Assembly (NCBI GenBank): GCA_021399435.1
Contig: JAJTUP010000007.1
Coordinates: forward strand, 744,001-808,000
DNA: 64,000 nucleotides
Origin: Diaporthe sp. PMI_573
Taxonomy: Eukaryota; Ascomycota; Sordariomycetes; Diaporthales; Diaporthaceae
Direction: 5' to 3'
The notes under the pieces are model-generated. The model was not told where the DNA came from. It saw only the letters and a list, made by a program, of their open reading frames with translations, and searched no databases. Made by a program: the position numbers and the translations under genes. Shown piece by piece: positions 54,978-64,000 of this stretch. Positions within the stretch are counted from its first letter, which is position 1, and the number at the start of each line of letters is the position of its first letter.

Positions 54978-57410
54978 TTAGTCCCGATAGTCCACAACAA
55001 ACCGCCGCTCCACAAACTGCTGCGTACCCGATTGCTCCTCGCCTTCGAAGCGCAGACCAACTTTTCCCGTAACAGCATCTAACCCTATCACCTCGGCCCT
55101 GTAGAATGTGGTGGTATCAGGGTATAGTGCTAGTACCGTCTTACCCTTGGGGAGCTGCGGCAGCTCCGCGCTGGGTGGTGAGACTGGAATCATCGCCTTT
55201 GCACTCATCCTGTACTCCTTCCTGTCAGGTGGCGGCACGTCCGGGTCTTCGTCCCTAACATTGTACCGCAGGCTCTTCCCCGCTCCTACTACTCGCGTTA
55301 CCCTGCCTAGGTACCACTCTGCCGCATAGTCGGGTGTCGGCGGCTTCGGCTTGAAGGCAACGTCCTGATCCTGCGAAAAGATCACCCTGGACACGGTAGC
55401 AGGATTCTCCGTTGTCTGAGCAGGATCGAGGTTGTCGCTGTACGGGCCCTCGATAAGGCGCATTCGGCCCGTCTCGGGGTCACGCGCTAAGCGAGCGAAT
55501 TGTACTTTGACAGGCATACCCATGAGAGTGTGTCCGTTGAATTCTCTGACCGCTCGCCGGGCGTCATTGGGATCGTCGAAGTCTATGAAGCCGAAACCAT
55601 CCAACAGCTTGATCTTCGCAACCATGGACGGCTCCCTGAAGCCGAAGTGACGCGCGATGTCGCTCTTGCGGACTTGAGGAGGAAGGCCGCTTAAATAGAC
55701 GCAAGTGGGAGATAGTTCGTAAGTAGTTGATTCGCCGATAGAATGAGTTGCTTTATCGGTATTTTGAGAGTTCCCATTTTTGGATGAGAGCGGCTCAGAG
55801 TTCGTATCACCGGCGTCGGGGCTGCGCTCTTCCTCATCATCGACCATCCTTGGCACAGCAAAGATGGCGAGCTGCTCCTGGTGTGTGGCCACGTGTCGCT
55901 TGAAATGCGTTAGGGAAACCAAGATGTCTGCTTGTTCAGTGCTGGATGAAGCTTGGCCATCTGTCCCATGCCTGCGATGTGATAGAATCGAGGCCCAGTC
56001 GTCACAGAAAGGACAGCTTTGTGCCTTCAATTGCGACGGAACTAGCCTTCCTTGCTCGATAACCGACTGAATCTCCTCGTTGGAGTAAGGTCCGTGTTCA
56101 TCGATGATGTGTCCTTGTAGTAGTTTCGTGGTTGGATGCTGGAGCCCGCAGAGTTTGCACACATAGAGCGAATGATGATGTTTTAACTCATGGTTGAACC
56201 AGGTATCTCGATCACCAAACATTTTGTGCTCACATTCTTGCCCAGCCGACGTGCATACGTACGCTTTCAGGTCTCGATAAGCATGTATCCTGTGTTTAAT
56301 CAGTTAGCATCGCGGAGAAGTCGGACGACCACGAGAAGTAATCAAGAGAAGACTCCACCGGGCCAACAGGGAGCAAGTGCACTTTCACGTACTTCCATGC
56401 TTTTTCATTGCGGAAGGACTGAAGGGTGAAACAGATCGGGCACTCAAAGTACTCTCCGTCTGGACCCAAGTCTGCTAGACTGGGTAGTCGAAGACTGGTC
56501 TTGTTATCGAAGGCTGTTGATGCTGAAACCAATGAAACAGAGTCATCGTCTACCTCGAGAGACGATTGAAGAAACTCGGAAGTTGACATGTTGCCTGGAA
56601 CAACAAATGTTGTAGCTTTACTTGATTGTTTCATGGTTGTTGCGTCCGCCGTGGGGCTCACGTCTTCGACCTCCAGCCTGGCCCTGTGGTCCCGAACGTA
56701 GTTGATGAATTGTCGGCGTTTCGAATTTGCATTGCCGAGTCTAGATGCTAACCAACCCGAGTTCCTGGAGGCCAACTTTGAATATCTTTCCTCGACATAG
56801 TTGACGTCGAATCGCGAGTCGAATGCATGCTCGGACTGCTGAAGCGCTCGTTCAAATCGGTCCCTGGGTGTTGATTTTCTGACCAGAATCCCTATGCGAA
56901 ACAGAGCCCGGAGGCATTCACAAACCATGCACAAAATCAAATCAGCCTCTTCCTCTCTGGATGTATAGTTTGTGTCTCGCACAGGATCATACGCCGGCGC
57001 GTCGCTGCCGGCAGGGCTGTCTTGTGCATCTTCAACGCTGGCTTCGAGACCCACGCTGCTCTTGGAGCATAGTGCCAGCACTGGACCTCGGTCAGCTATA
57101 GATAGGTGAAGAGGTTAGGACACAACTTACGATCTTGTATGGCTTCCTGCATATCGTCGAGTTGTTCATATATTTGATTTCGCACCTCTGGACTACCTGC
57201 CAGCCTCGACTCCAGAGACATCCGTCTCTGGGCTTGATGGAGAGCTCCGAGGTTGCCAGTCCACAGTCTGAATCTATCGAGCACGTCATCCACTTTCTGT
57301 GATTCTATGGGCGCTTCGGTTGTCCTTGCCCTGTCAAGCAAGTCAAGCAGGCTCTGTCTGACGTCCGAGCTGCGGTCCGCAATGGTTCTGTGGTCATGGG
57401 AGTGTGCCAT
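54978..57410 (-). CDS. C2H2 zinc finger-RRM-SGF29 tandem Tudor fusion protein
   Basis: Exons 57410-57131, 57080-56393 and 56289-54978 give 759 aa. The N-terminal 100 residues (RQSLLDLLDRARTTEAP, DRFRLWTGNLGAL) are the helical domain that heads many fungal zinc finger and STAND-like proteins. Next comes a C2H2 zinc finger block (about 307-430: FECPICFTLQ, YVCKLCGLQH, SCPFCDDW...HFKRHVATH). Then a canonical RRM (about 519-587) with RNP2 VYLSGL and RNP1 GFGFIDFDD. Then a tandem Tudor region like the C-terminus of the SAGA subunit SGF29 (about 644-759: WYLGRVTRVVGAGKSLRY, VLALYPDTTTFYRAEV), which in SGF29 binds H3K4me2/3. Such a combination is not one I know. Nuclear RNA/chromatin action would be inferred. 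It faces the DUF7580 gene across 411 bp. The acceptor of intron 1 may be 57096 instead of 57081. Confidence 0.85.
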
Positions 57411-57821
57411 GATGGCAAATTTCTAGAAACAGTGCATCTTCCAGAGGTAAGTCATGTCCTATCAACGGAAAACCAGTAAATATTGTAACATGGGCAGATA
57501 TGATCATGGAGGCTCATTTGGCCAGACCGAAGTAGAACCAGGAGAGACTTTCGAGCGGGGGCGGCCACATCCATCACAGGAAAGCCACTGTAGACTAGTG
57601 AGAATCCATGTAGCCCTCAGGGCCTATCGCTTATCAAAGGTGCAACAATATTGCGCCCATGTGCGGGGCATTTCGTGATGCTGACAATACACGACACACA
57701 ACACACATCTTCGCACTTCAACGCTCTTCCATGAGTCCAAGGCTCGCCCGTCGACATCCTTTGCAAGGTATCGGTCTTCAAAATCACCAAAAGTACTTCC
57801 GAACTCGCCAGGGAAGCTCAG
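57411..57821. promoter_or_regulatory. Bidirectional promoter of the head-to-head fusion gene/DUF7580 pair
   Basis: 411 bp between the two outward-facing start codons. No clear TATA box was seen; the shared space suggests possible co-expression. Confidence 0.5.
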
Positions 57822-59725
57822 ATGTCGGGTTTGGAGGTTGCCGGCTTGGTTCTGGGAGCTTTTCCCATTGCTATAGAGATCCTTGGCAAGTACAAAGAAA
57901 TGGCTAGACGCCTCGGATTTTGGTACAAAATCGCAGCCGAGCACAAGAAGTGTGATTCAAAACTCAAATATCACCAGCTTGTATATGAGAACAACTTGAA
58001 GAAACTGTTATTACCCTTAGCAGGCCTGGACGACAAACACATCGACGAGTTGCTGCAGAATCCCGCGGGCAGCTGCTGGACCGAGACTAGGACTGCAGAA
58101 AGCCTTGAGAAACGTCTTGGAGGCTCGTATGAGATCTACAGGGAATGCATGTCAGAGATGCGTGAAGAGATAGAAGCAATGAACCGAAAATTAGCATTCG
58201 ATGTGGCCACAAAACAGCGATCTCGAGGATCACCGCCTGCAGTAAGCTCTTGGAGGCAGATGTACACGCGCACAGCATCATCCGCGACGGATGGCTAACA
58301 AATGGTGATAGAAACGGGCTAAAGTGATATCTGGAGCGGATACACTCAGAGATCATTTCGACTGGCAGTTTTATCGCGTGAAATTTAGCCAGGGGGAGAA
58401 CGAGCGAAAGGAGATATTCGACAACCTGGAGAACTGCAACGAAAGGTTAAAGAATTTGTTACAGATCAGTGAAGATAACGTCGACCTGGAACAAAGGAGA
58501 GGGGCAGCTAGAAATGTCGAAAGCACCGCAATGTGTCGGATCTGGCGGCAGGCGAGCAGAGTATTCACGGCACTTTCTATGGTGTGGAATTGCAACTGTC
58601 AATCACAACATTTCGCGAGACTGCTATTGGAGCACCGGGCTAGCACATCCACCGACCTCCACCTCTTATACTGCAATGATTGGGGGAATAACGAGGAGGC
58701 AAGGCGAATCAGAATCACCGAGAAAGATACAGACGTCGATACCGCAGCATCGATTCGCATAAGCCCCTCCAAGGCTGGGACTCCAAATACGTCTGCGCAT
58801 AATCCAAATCATCGAGACTCTACACCAAGAAGATCGGCCATGAAAACTAACGCGGCGTCTCGTGCCATGGAAATCAGGTATGGATGTCTTGTGAACCTGC
58901 ATCCCGTTGCAATAAGCGCAATATTGACTAATACACAGGGCGCGGGCATCGGCGTCGGTCATCATCACTCAAGCAGAGAACGCATCTGCTTCCACAGTTC
59001 CTTCGATGTCTCTTACACAGCCCATTACAGACCTTTGTCAGTCTCTTGGGTGCTCCGATAGCCAACTCTGTGGCTTCATGACAGAGGACGACTATCGGTA
59101 TTACGTCTATCAAGAGCCTGTGGCACCCGGTCAATCGAAATCACCGGAAAGCATCACGCTAGCCTGGCTCCTGCGACAGAAAGGCAATCAATCTCCAACT
59201 AGACGGCAGAGAGTTGCATTAGCCTTTGTTCTCTCATCATCGTTCCTGCAGCTGCTGGAATCTCCGTGGCTCTCCGCTTCTTGGGAGAAATCAGATGTTG
59301 TGTTCTTTGAGGATCCTGTCCGTCCCGGAGTTTTCAAACTTGATGAGCCTCACCTGGACGACTGTCTTCGGAGAAAACCAGACATCCCCCCTGCTACAGA
59401 AACAAGGCGCAGGATGAAGCTGTCGTTCTCACTGGAGACTCTTGGCATTGTCCTTTTGGAACTTTGCTTCGGAAAGCTCTTAAAAGAACAATCTTACCGC
59501 CTCAAATTTTCAAATACCGGGGATGACACCATCGAGAGAGCGCTCGACATTCAGGCAGCAAAAGAGTGGCACGGGGAGATAGAGGAGGAGGCAGGACATG
59601 ACTATTCCGTCGCTGTCGGCTGGTGCTTAGGAGGCATACTCAGCACACCGCCGGACCGGTGGAGAGAGGCGATGAATAGCAAAGTCGTCCACTCCTTGGA
59701 GTCATGCCACAGATATCTCCAGTAG
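57822..59725 (+). CDS. DUF7580 protein with HeLo-like N-terminus
   Basis: Exons 57822-58241, 58312-58877 and 58939-59725 give 590 aa; both introns have good GTAAGC/GTATGG donors and TAG/CAG acceptors. The start MSGLEVAGLVLGAFPIAIE with its GxxxG pattern is shared by HeLo-like and related fungal proteins. The rest of the N-terminal helical domain (CDSKLKYHQLVYENNLKKLLLP) and the C-terminal region (LCQSLGC, LAFVLSSSFLQL, LGIVLLELCFGK, AVGWCLGG) match the DUF7580 family. The C-terminal end has a distant kinase-lobe look (LGIVLLELCFGKLL), as noted for this family, but no catalytic residues are seen. Relatives are suspected to act with NLR-type or incompatibility systems; function is unproven. Head-to-head with the zinc finger-RRM-SGF29 fusion gene. 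Confidence 0.82.
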
Positions 59726-60411
59726 AAGGCAGCTCAATAGAAGATGTCTCGGGGAATTTATTAGTACTCTTCCGCTGAGCATATTTTTTAGGACGGAAGA
59801 TTGTTACTACAGTTTCCGAGGACGTGAACACCCATACGGAAGTCAATTCACTCACGGACTAATGAATTAATTGGCTAATCAGCGGAGGAGTTCCTGTAGC
59901 TTTGCCCTCATTATACCCAGTACGTATCTATCGCCAGCCGCAGTTGATGAATGAGACCAATAAAAGTATGCACATTATCTTCTGTCCCTTTTCACTATTT
60001 CAAAAGTAGAATAGCCAATTCTCACATTACAGCATGGAGGCAGCTCGCGACATTCTTGGCTGGGCAGGGGAGCTTGCTTGGGTGTCCTCACATCCTGTCA
60101 CACAACAACGGAGCACCTGTTTCGCGGTCACTGGCCAGGCATCAGCAGCTGCGCCTCCACCGCCACGTGCAAATGTGTGTACCCCATGCTTGCATAATGG
60201 AGGTATAATGTCAGCATTTCATTGGTGACTCAAGTGGTATCTTGTGGCTGAGTGCATTTGGAAGCGGGGACTTGACAGAATGAAACGTGTTGTACTGCAC
60301 AAACTCCCCCTCTCTCCCTCTTCGAAAACACATTCTTCGGCCCTGTCAAGAAAATACTGCAAAAGACAACACCGTATTCCACGGATCGAAACCAGATGCC
60401 CAAGGCCCAAG
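59726..60411. other. Intergenic region, no gene seen
   Basis: 3' flank of the DUF7580 gene and promoter of the next gene in the same direction. Confidence 0.6.
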
Positions 60412-62582
60412 ATGGCTGAAGTCCTTGGTCTTGTAGCCTCCGGCATGAGCGTTGCACAGATTGCCGGATCTATTGTAACTACCAGCCTGAAGTTGAAACG
60501 CCTGTTGGATGAGGTCAGAGACTCACCGGAGAATCTGAGAGATATGCTTGATCACCTCGAGCTTCTTGCTCCTATCCTGTGTGAGGCGACTACGGAAAAC
60601 GACGATGTAGCAGGCGGAAGCCCGCCACGGCCATCCACTCACTCGCATGTCCAACAAGCCCTACAAAAAGTGTCCGCAGCATGTCAGTCAGCTGGTGAGC
60701 AGCTCGAGCTCCTGGCCACGGACCTGATGTCTCAAATCAACGTGGCTCGTGGTGGTTTGAGGCGGAAGCACGCCATGTTCAAGGTCGTCCTTAAGAAGGG
60801 CATGTGGGTGCAATACGAGATGCGCCTTCAGAGGACCATCCAGCTTTTGACATTGGCGCAGAACGCCTACATTATGTAAGTGCCCGCATATTGTGTTCAA
60901 TCACTCATGTATCTTTAACGAAACAAATTGACAATGATTTTCCTTCTTAGCGCTTTGCAACGCACACAGCCCGAGACCATTGTTTCTCAGATGATGTTCG
61001 CCCTAGCCCAATCCCCCCAGGCGGATCACAGTCATGCGAAGATGCCACAAGACCAAATATCATCTGAGTCCCAGGTTGCGACCAAAGCAACGGACCGTGT
61101 AGTGTCGACTAGGCAGCAATCCAAGGCCTTGCATGAAAGCCTGCAGTTGGGCTTTGCGAAAATGACAGGGCTCGTCCGTTTCTATACACCGTCAAAGGAC
61201 AGGAATCCCCCGACGACCAGCCCAGCACAGGACCAACTTTTGCGAATCCAGGTGCAGATGCCCACATGGCTTTGTGCCTCAATACTGGATGCGGCCTTGT
61301 CTCGAAGTTATGCTGGCTGGACCTGTTCCCTCAACGTGTACGGATATATCCGGTATGATTCTGTAGTATATGATCTGGCCGGAGACGCTATAGAGAATGA
61401 CGATGTCGATGCAATAAACCGCCTGTTCCAGGAGAGGCGATGCAGCCCACTGGACCACTTGGTATTCAGACACGCAAACCGGAAGACTCTGGTGGAGGTG
61501 AGTTATCGTCATTTGTGGAACTGCGGCCCTAAGGTAGTCACATATGATTGCTGATAATGAAGCAGCATGCGCTGTCAATTGGCGCTTGGCGGATGTCTGG
61601 GTACTTGCTCAGCCAAGGTGCAGAGTGCGACAGGGCCTTCTCCAAGACTTACCATGAAGATGCCGGTATACAAAGCAACGCTTACCTCAAAGACCTTCTC
61701 ATACATAGCGAGCTGAGTGATCATGTGCGAATCACATGCTTGGCTTTCTACAGGGGGGATATTAATAGCTTCACTAACCTTGTCGGTCGAGTCTGGCCGT
61801 ACGGTCAATTCTACGAAGCAGCCTTTGAGGACGAGCGCTTGCACTTAGCAATGCTCCTCGTAGTAAACGTTGGTGGAATGTTGCCTTCGTCGTCTCCCAG
61901 CATCTTTCATCACGTTTGCGGAACGCTATCCCTTGAAGAAGCGAGCAGCACCACCGCTATGAAGATTCTATCGTGCCTGGCCGTAGGGCTCGGCTGCATA
62001 ATGTGGCACGACTCGGATGTTGCAAGCGAGTGGCATAGCGTCATCCTCGATATCGCACTTCGACTTAACAAAGCCGACTTAATGCCTCAAAAACACCCTC
62101 ATGGAACCCAAAGCTTTGGAATGGGATTCCCGCGGCTATCTACCACCGCGACACCGTTCACAAACTTATTTCTGGCATCTATGATAGCGCTCCCGGGTGT
62201 AAATCGAAACTTGACGCTCGCTAGACAGCACAAGATCAAAGGCCGGCTTGCTCATTGTGAAAGAGCGGCCCAAGCAGGGCTGAAAGTACTCCAGAAATGC
62301 GGTATTGATCTGAAAGAGTACGGGAAACAAGAAAAGCAAAGGCTGAGGGACCAAGAACGCTGCTGTGACTTTAAAATCTTTCGGGACTTTTGGTATGATT
62401 ACGACCGTGTGCAAACCATGAACAGTTTGTTCGAGATAAGATTGATCAGCTTCGATTACGGAAGCCAGCCAGGAGACTGGAAGCTGTGGTGGTCGGAGCC
62501 GACAGATGGACTGGTTGGTGACTTTTGGAGGGAAATGGATCCAGAGGAACTTTACATCCCTGGAAGCTGGAACGAAGACTAA
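60412..62582 (+). CDS. Protein with SesA/HeLo-like N-terminal domain and unknown C-terminal region
   Basis: Exons 60412-60875, 60951-61497 and 61566-62582 give 675 aa with all phases matching. Residues 1-155 (MAEVLGLVASGMSVAQIAGS, LLDEVRDSPENLRDMLDHLE, GGLRRKHAMFKVVLKK) are the N-terminal domain common at the front of fungal STAND/NLR proteins (SesA/HeLo-like). No NACHT, NB-ARC, ankyrin, WD or TPR region follows. Instead the rest holds helical sequence with AGDAIENDDVDAINRLFQE, and later RMSGYLLSQGAEC, that resembles one or two worn ankyrin-like helices at most. The C-terminus contains DWKLWWSEP and PEELYIPGSWNED. The start is the first in-frame ATG. It lies in tandem after the DUF7580 gene (686 bp), forming with it and the fusion gene a local group of incompatibility-like genes. 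Function unknown. Confidence 0.75.
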
Positions 62583-62901
62583 GACTTTGAAACATCCTAT
62601 GGGATGACTTGGCGATTGTTTCGAACGTTCGGGGGAATATAGGCTGAAGCTGTCAAAAGGGAGATTGATGAAGGTTGCCTTGTATTTGTGGGCCCAAACA
62701 AAACTGAAGGATACTGCAGCAAAATTACCCTTTGCCGTATCTCAAGTAACTCACAAGACCACTTCTTCCATAGTATGGCTGAAGCCAGAAGTATGTCAAA
62801 TATATTCTAGAAACATAATCTTGCCTGTTGTGAGCCTACCTGGGATGGCTAATTGTCCTAAAACACTGCGTCTCCTACTTATCAGAGAGTCCTAACGGGT
62901 A
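62583..62901. other. Short convergent intergenic region
   Basis: Between convergent 3' ends; no gene seen. Confidence 0.65.
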
Positions 62902-64000
62902 TCAAGGCTTGAAACATCCCGTCCAGAGCTCTCGCAACAGACCATCAGGGTCATACTTGTGTGCGATAGCTCGAAGTCTTTCCTGATTCTTGACGCCGTA
63001 GCTTGCAATCACATTTTGCAGTCTCCCAGAATAGTTCATATACTCGTAGCCATTCCCATACCCCCTCTCTTTGGCCATAGCGTCCAAGGCTATAACAAAC
63101 TGGTTTGAGCGGGCGTCAATCATGTCGTCGAGGGATCTGTCGGTCCAGGCCATAGGTATGGAAATGATGTAAGAGGGAAACTCCGCGGGTTCAAGGCCCA
63201 GAGCATTGCCGCCGTTCCTCTGCATGGCCTTGAATGTAGGGTTGGTGAGAGGTTGGAAGACCATGCTCACATTGAGAGAATCCCCTCGAGCTTCAACATC
63301 TGCTCTGAGTTCGTTGGCGAAGGTGGTGAAGGTTCGAGTGATATCGCCCATGAATTCGTCGCTATTCACGCCATCACGGACAGAAGTAGTGTACCACGAC
63401 TGCCTCTGCCCAAATACAGTTACCGAAGTGGTTCGAATCTGGGCTGAAACGTTTGTGATGAGTACTTCGTTGGAGAGGGGCTCTGGGAGCTCGTCGATCC
63501 CGGCCATGGTGTCGAACTCGCCACCAGGAGCGTATGGGGAAGAGAGGTTCATGTGGAAGCCGTATATCGTCGGGATGGGTTCGTCGTTGGCGGCTCTAGC
63601 ATAGGTCAAGCCGAATATCAGATGAGAGTCCGGGTCCTGACCCGAGTGTACTTTCTCCCTGGTCATCCTGGTAAAGGTACTTAGCACGTCGACGGTATTG
63701 TTGGCCGGCCACACAGCCAGCCGGCTGTAGACGTCGCCCTGCTCGTAAGCATCCAGGTCGAATCGGGTAACGATGCCATAACTAGACCCGCCGCCACCTC
63801 TGAGGGCCCAATATAGGTCCTGGTTTTCTTCCGGGTTGGCGTTGACGATCTCACCCGATACGAGAGCGACCTGGAAATTCCGGACGTTATCGCATCCCAT
63901 GCCTCGCCTGCCGTTGAGCCACGAGAGGCCACCTCCCAAGATGAACCCGGAGACGCCGACCATAGGGCTGCGACCGCCGACAACTGCGATACCCAGGGGC
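62902..64000 (-). CDS. FAD-linked oxidoreductase, berberine-bridge-enzyme type (partial; N-terminus beyond right edge)
   Basis: Secreted or vesicular flavin oxidase family (FAD_binding_4 plus BBE domain). Only the C-terminal 365 or so residues are in the window; the frame is open through base 64000 as GIAVVGGRSPMVGVSGFILG, which belongs to the FAD-binding domain. GGGLSWLNGRRGMGCDN and LYWALRGGGGSSYGIVT are the classic FAD-domain motifs. The end has the BBE motifs YEYMNYSG and YDPDGLLRELWTGCFKP. The flavin-linking His would lie outside the window. Such enzymes oxidise alkaloids, sugars or secondary-metabolite intermediates; no biosynthetic cluster is visible here, though the locus may extend to the right. 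Confidence 0.92.
   Translation of the reverse strand, partial: PLGIAVVGGRSPMVGVSGFILGGGLSWLNGRRGMGCDNVRNFQVALVSGEIVNANPEENQDLYWALRGGGGSSYGIVTRFDLDAYEQGDVYSRLAVWPANNTVDVLSTFTRMTREKVHSGQDPDSHLIFGLTYARAANDEPIPTIYGFHMNLSSPYAPGGEFDTMAGIDELPEPLSNEVLITNVSAQIRTTSVTVFGQRQSWYTTSVRDGVNSDEFMGDITRTFTTFANELRADVEARGDSLNVSMVFQPLTNPTFKAMQRNGGNALGLEPAEFPSYIISIPMAWTDRSLDDMIDARSNQFVIALDAMAKERGYGNGYEYMNYSGRLQNVIASYGVKNQERLRAIAHKYDPDGLLRELWTGCFKP

Noticed and set aside
62902..64000. Secondary-metabolite gene cluster around the BBE oxidoreductase
   Set aside because: No PKS, NRPS, terpene or DMATS gene is in the window; only the right-hand extension could decide.

Overview
The window is a piece of nuclear chromosome from a filamentous ascomycete (Pezizomycotina, most likely a Sordariomycete). 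The evidence is short GT-AG introns of about 40-160 bp, fungal-only protein families (CYP505-type P450, NACHT-ankyrin NLR, DUF7580, SesA-like and LysM-free APH families), long intergenic spaces with microsatellites, and a tRNA-Leu(CAG) with a 14-nt intron. All gene models below were assembled by hand from reading frames, splice sites and family knowledge; no search was run.

Left part (1-10.4 kb): a CYP505-type P450 running off the left edge, a fused HyuA/DUF917 hydantoinase-like enzyme, a divergently transcribed NCS1 nucleobase/hydantoin-type permease, and a second, reductase-free CYP505-like P450. Enzyme and permease share a 522-bp promoter with two HGATAR (AreA/NIT2-type) sites, which suggests a nitrogen-scavenging pair.

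Decay zone (11-16 kb, and again at 43.6-45.1 kb): an APH-family kinase with one in-frame stop, a small rhodopsin-like membrane protein, a short-chain dehydrogenase with a frameshift plus a stop, and a multipass membrane protein with a frameshift. The two stops are compatible with C-to-T change in CpA context, the RIP signature, but this is not proven.

Middle (17-45 kb): amidoligase-family protein; NACHT-ankyrin NLR; Ser/Thr-rich single-pass membrane protein; a large Sec7-PH ARF exchange factor followed by about 5.9 kb of microsatellite-rich DNA without a convincing gene; a divergent eight-exon protein kinase; an AlaX-like alanyl-tRNA editing protein.

Right part (46-64 kb): two paralogous small proteins with an LPxELR start motif and the same intron position; a CorA-like membrane protein; tRNA-Leu; then a group resembling fungal NLR/incompatibility genes. 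This group comprises a C2H2 zinc finger-RRM-SGF29 tandem Tudor fusion head-to-head with a DUF7580 gene, followed by a protein with a SesA/HeLo-like N-terminus and an unrecognised C-terminal region. The edge holds the 3' part of a berberine-bridge-type FAD oxidoreductase. The head-to-head fusion gene/DUF7580 pair is the best candidate for something undescribed.
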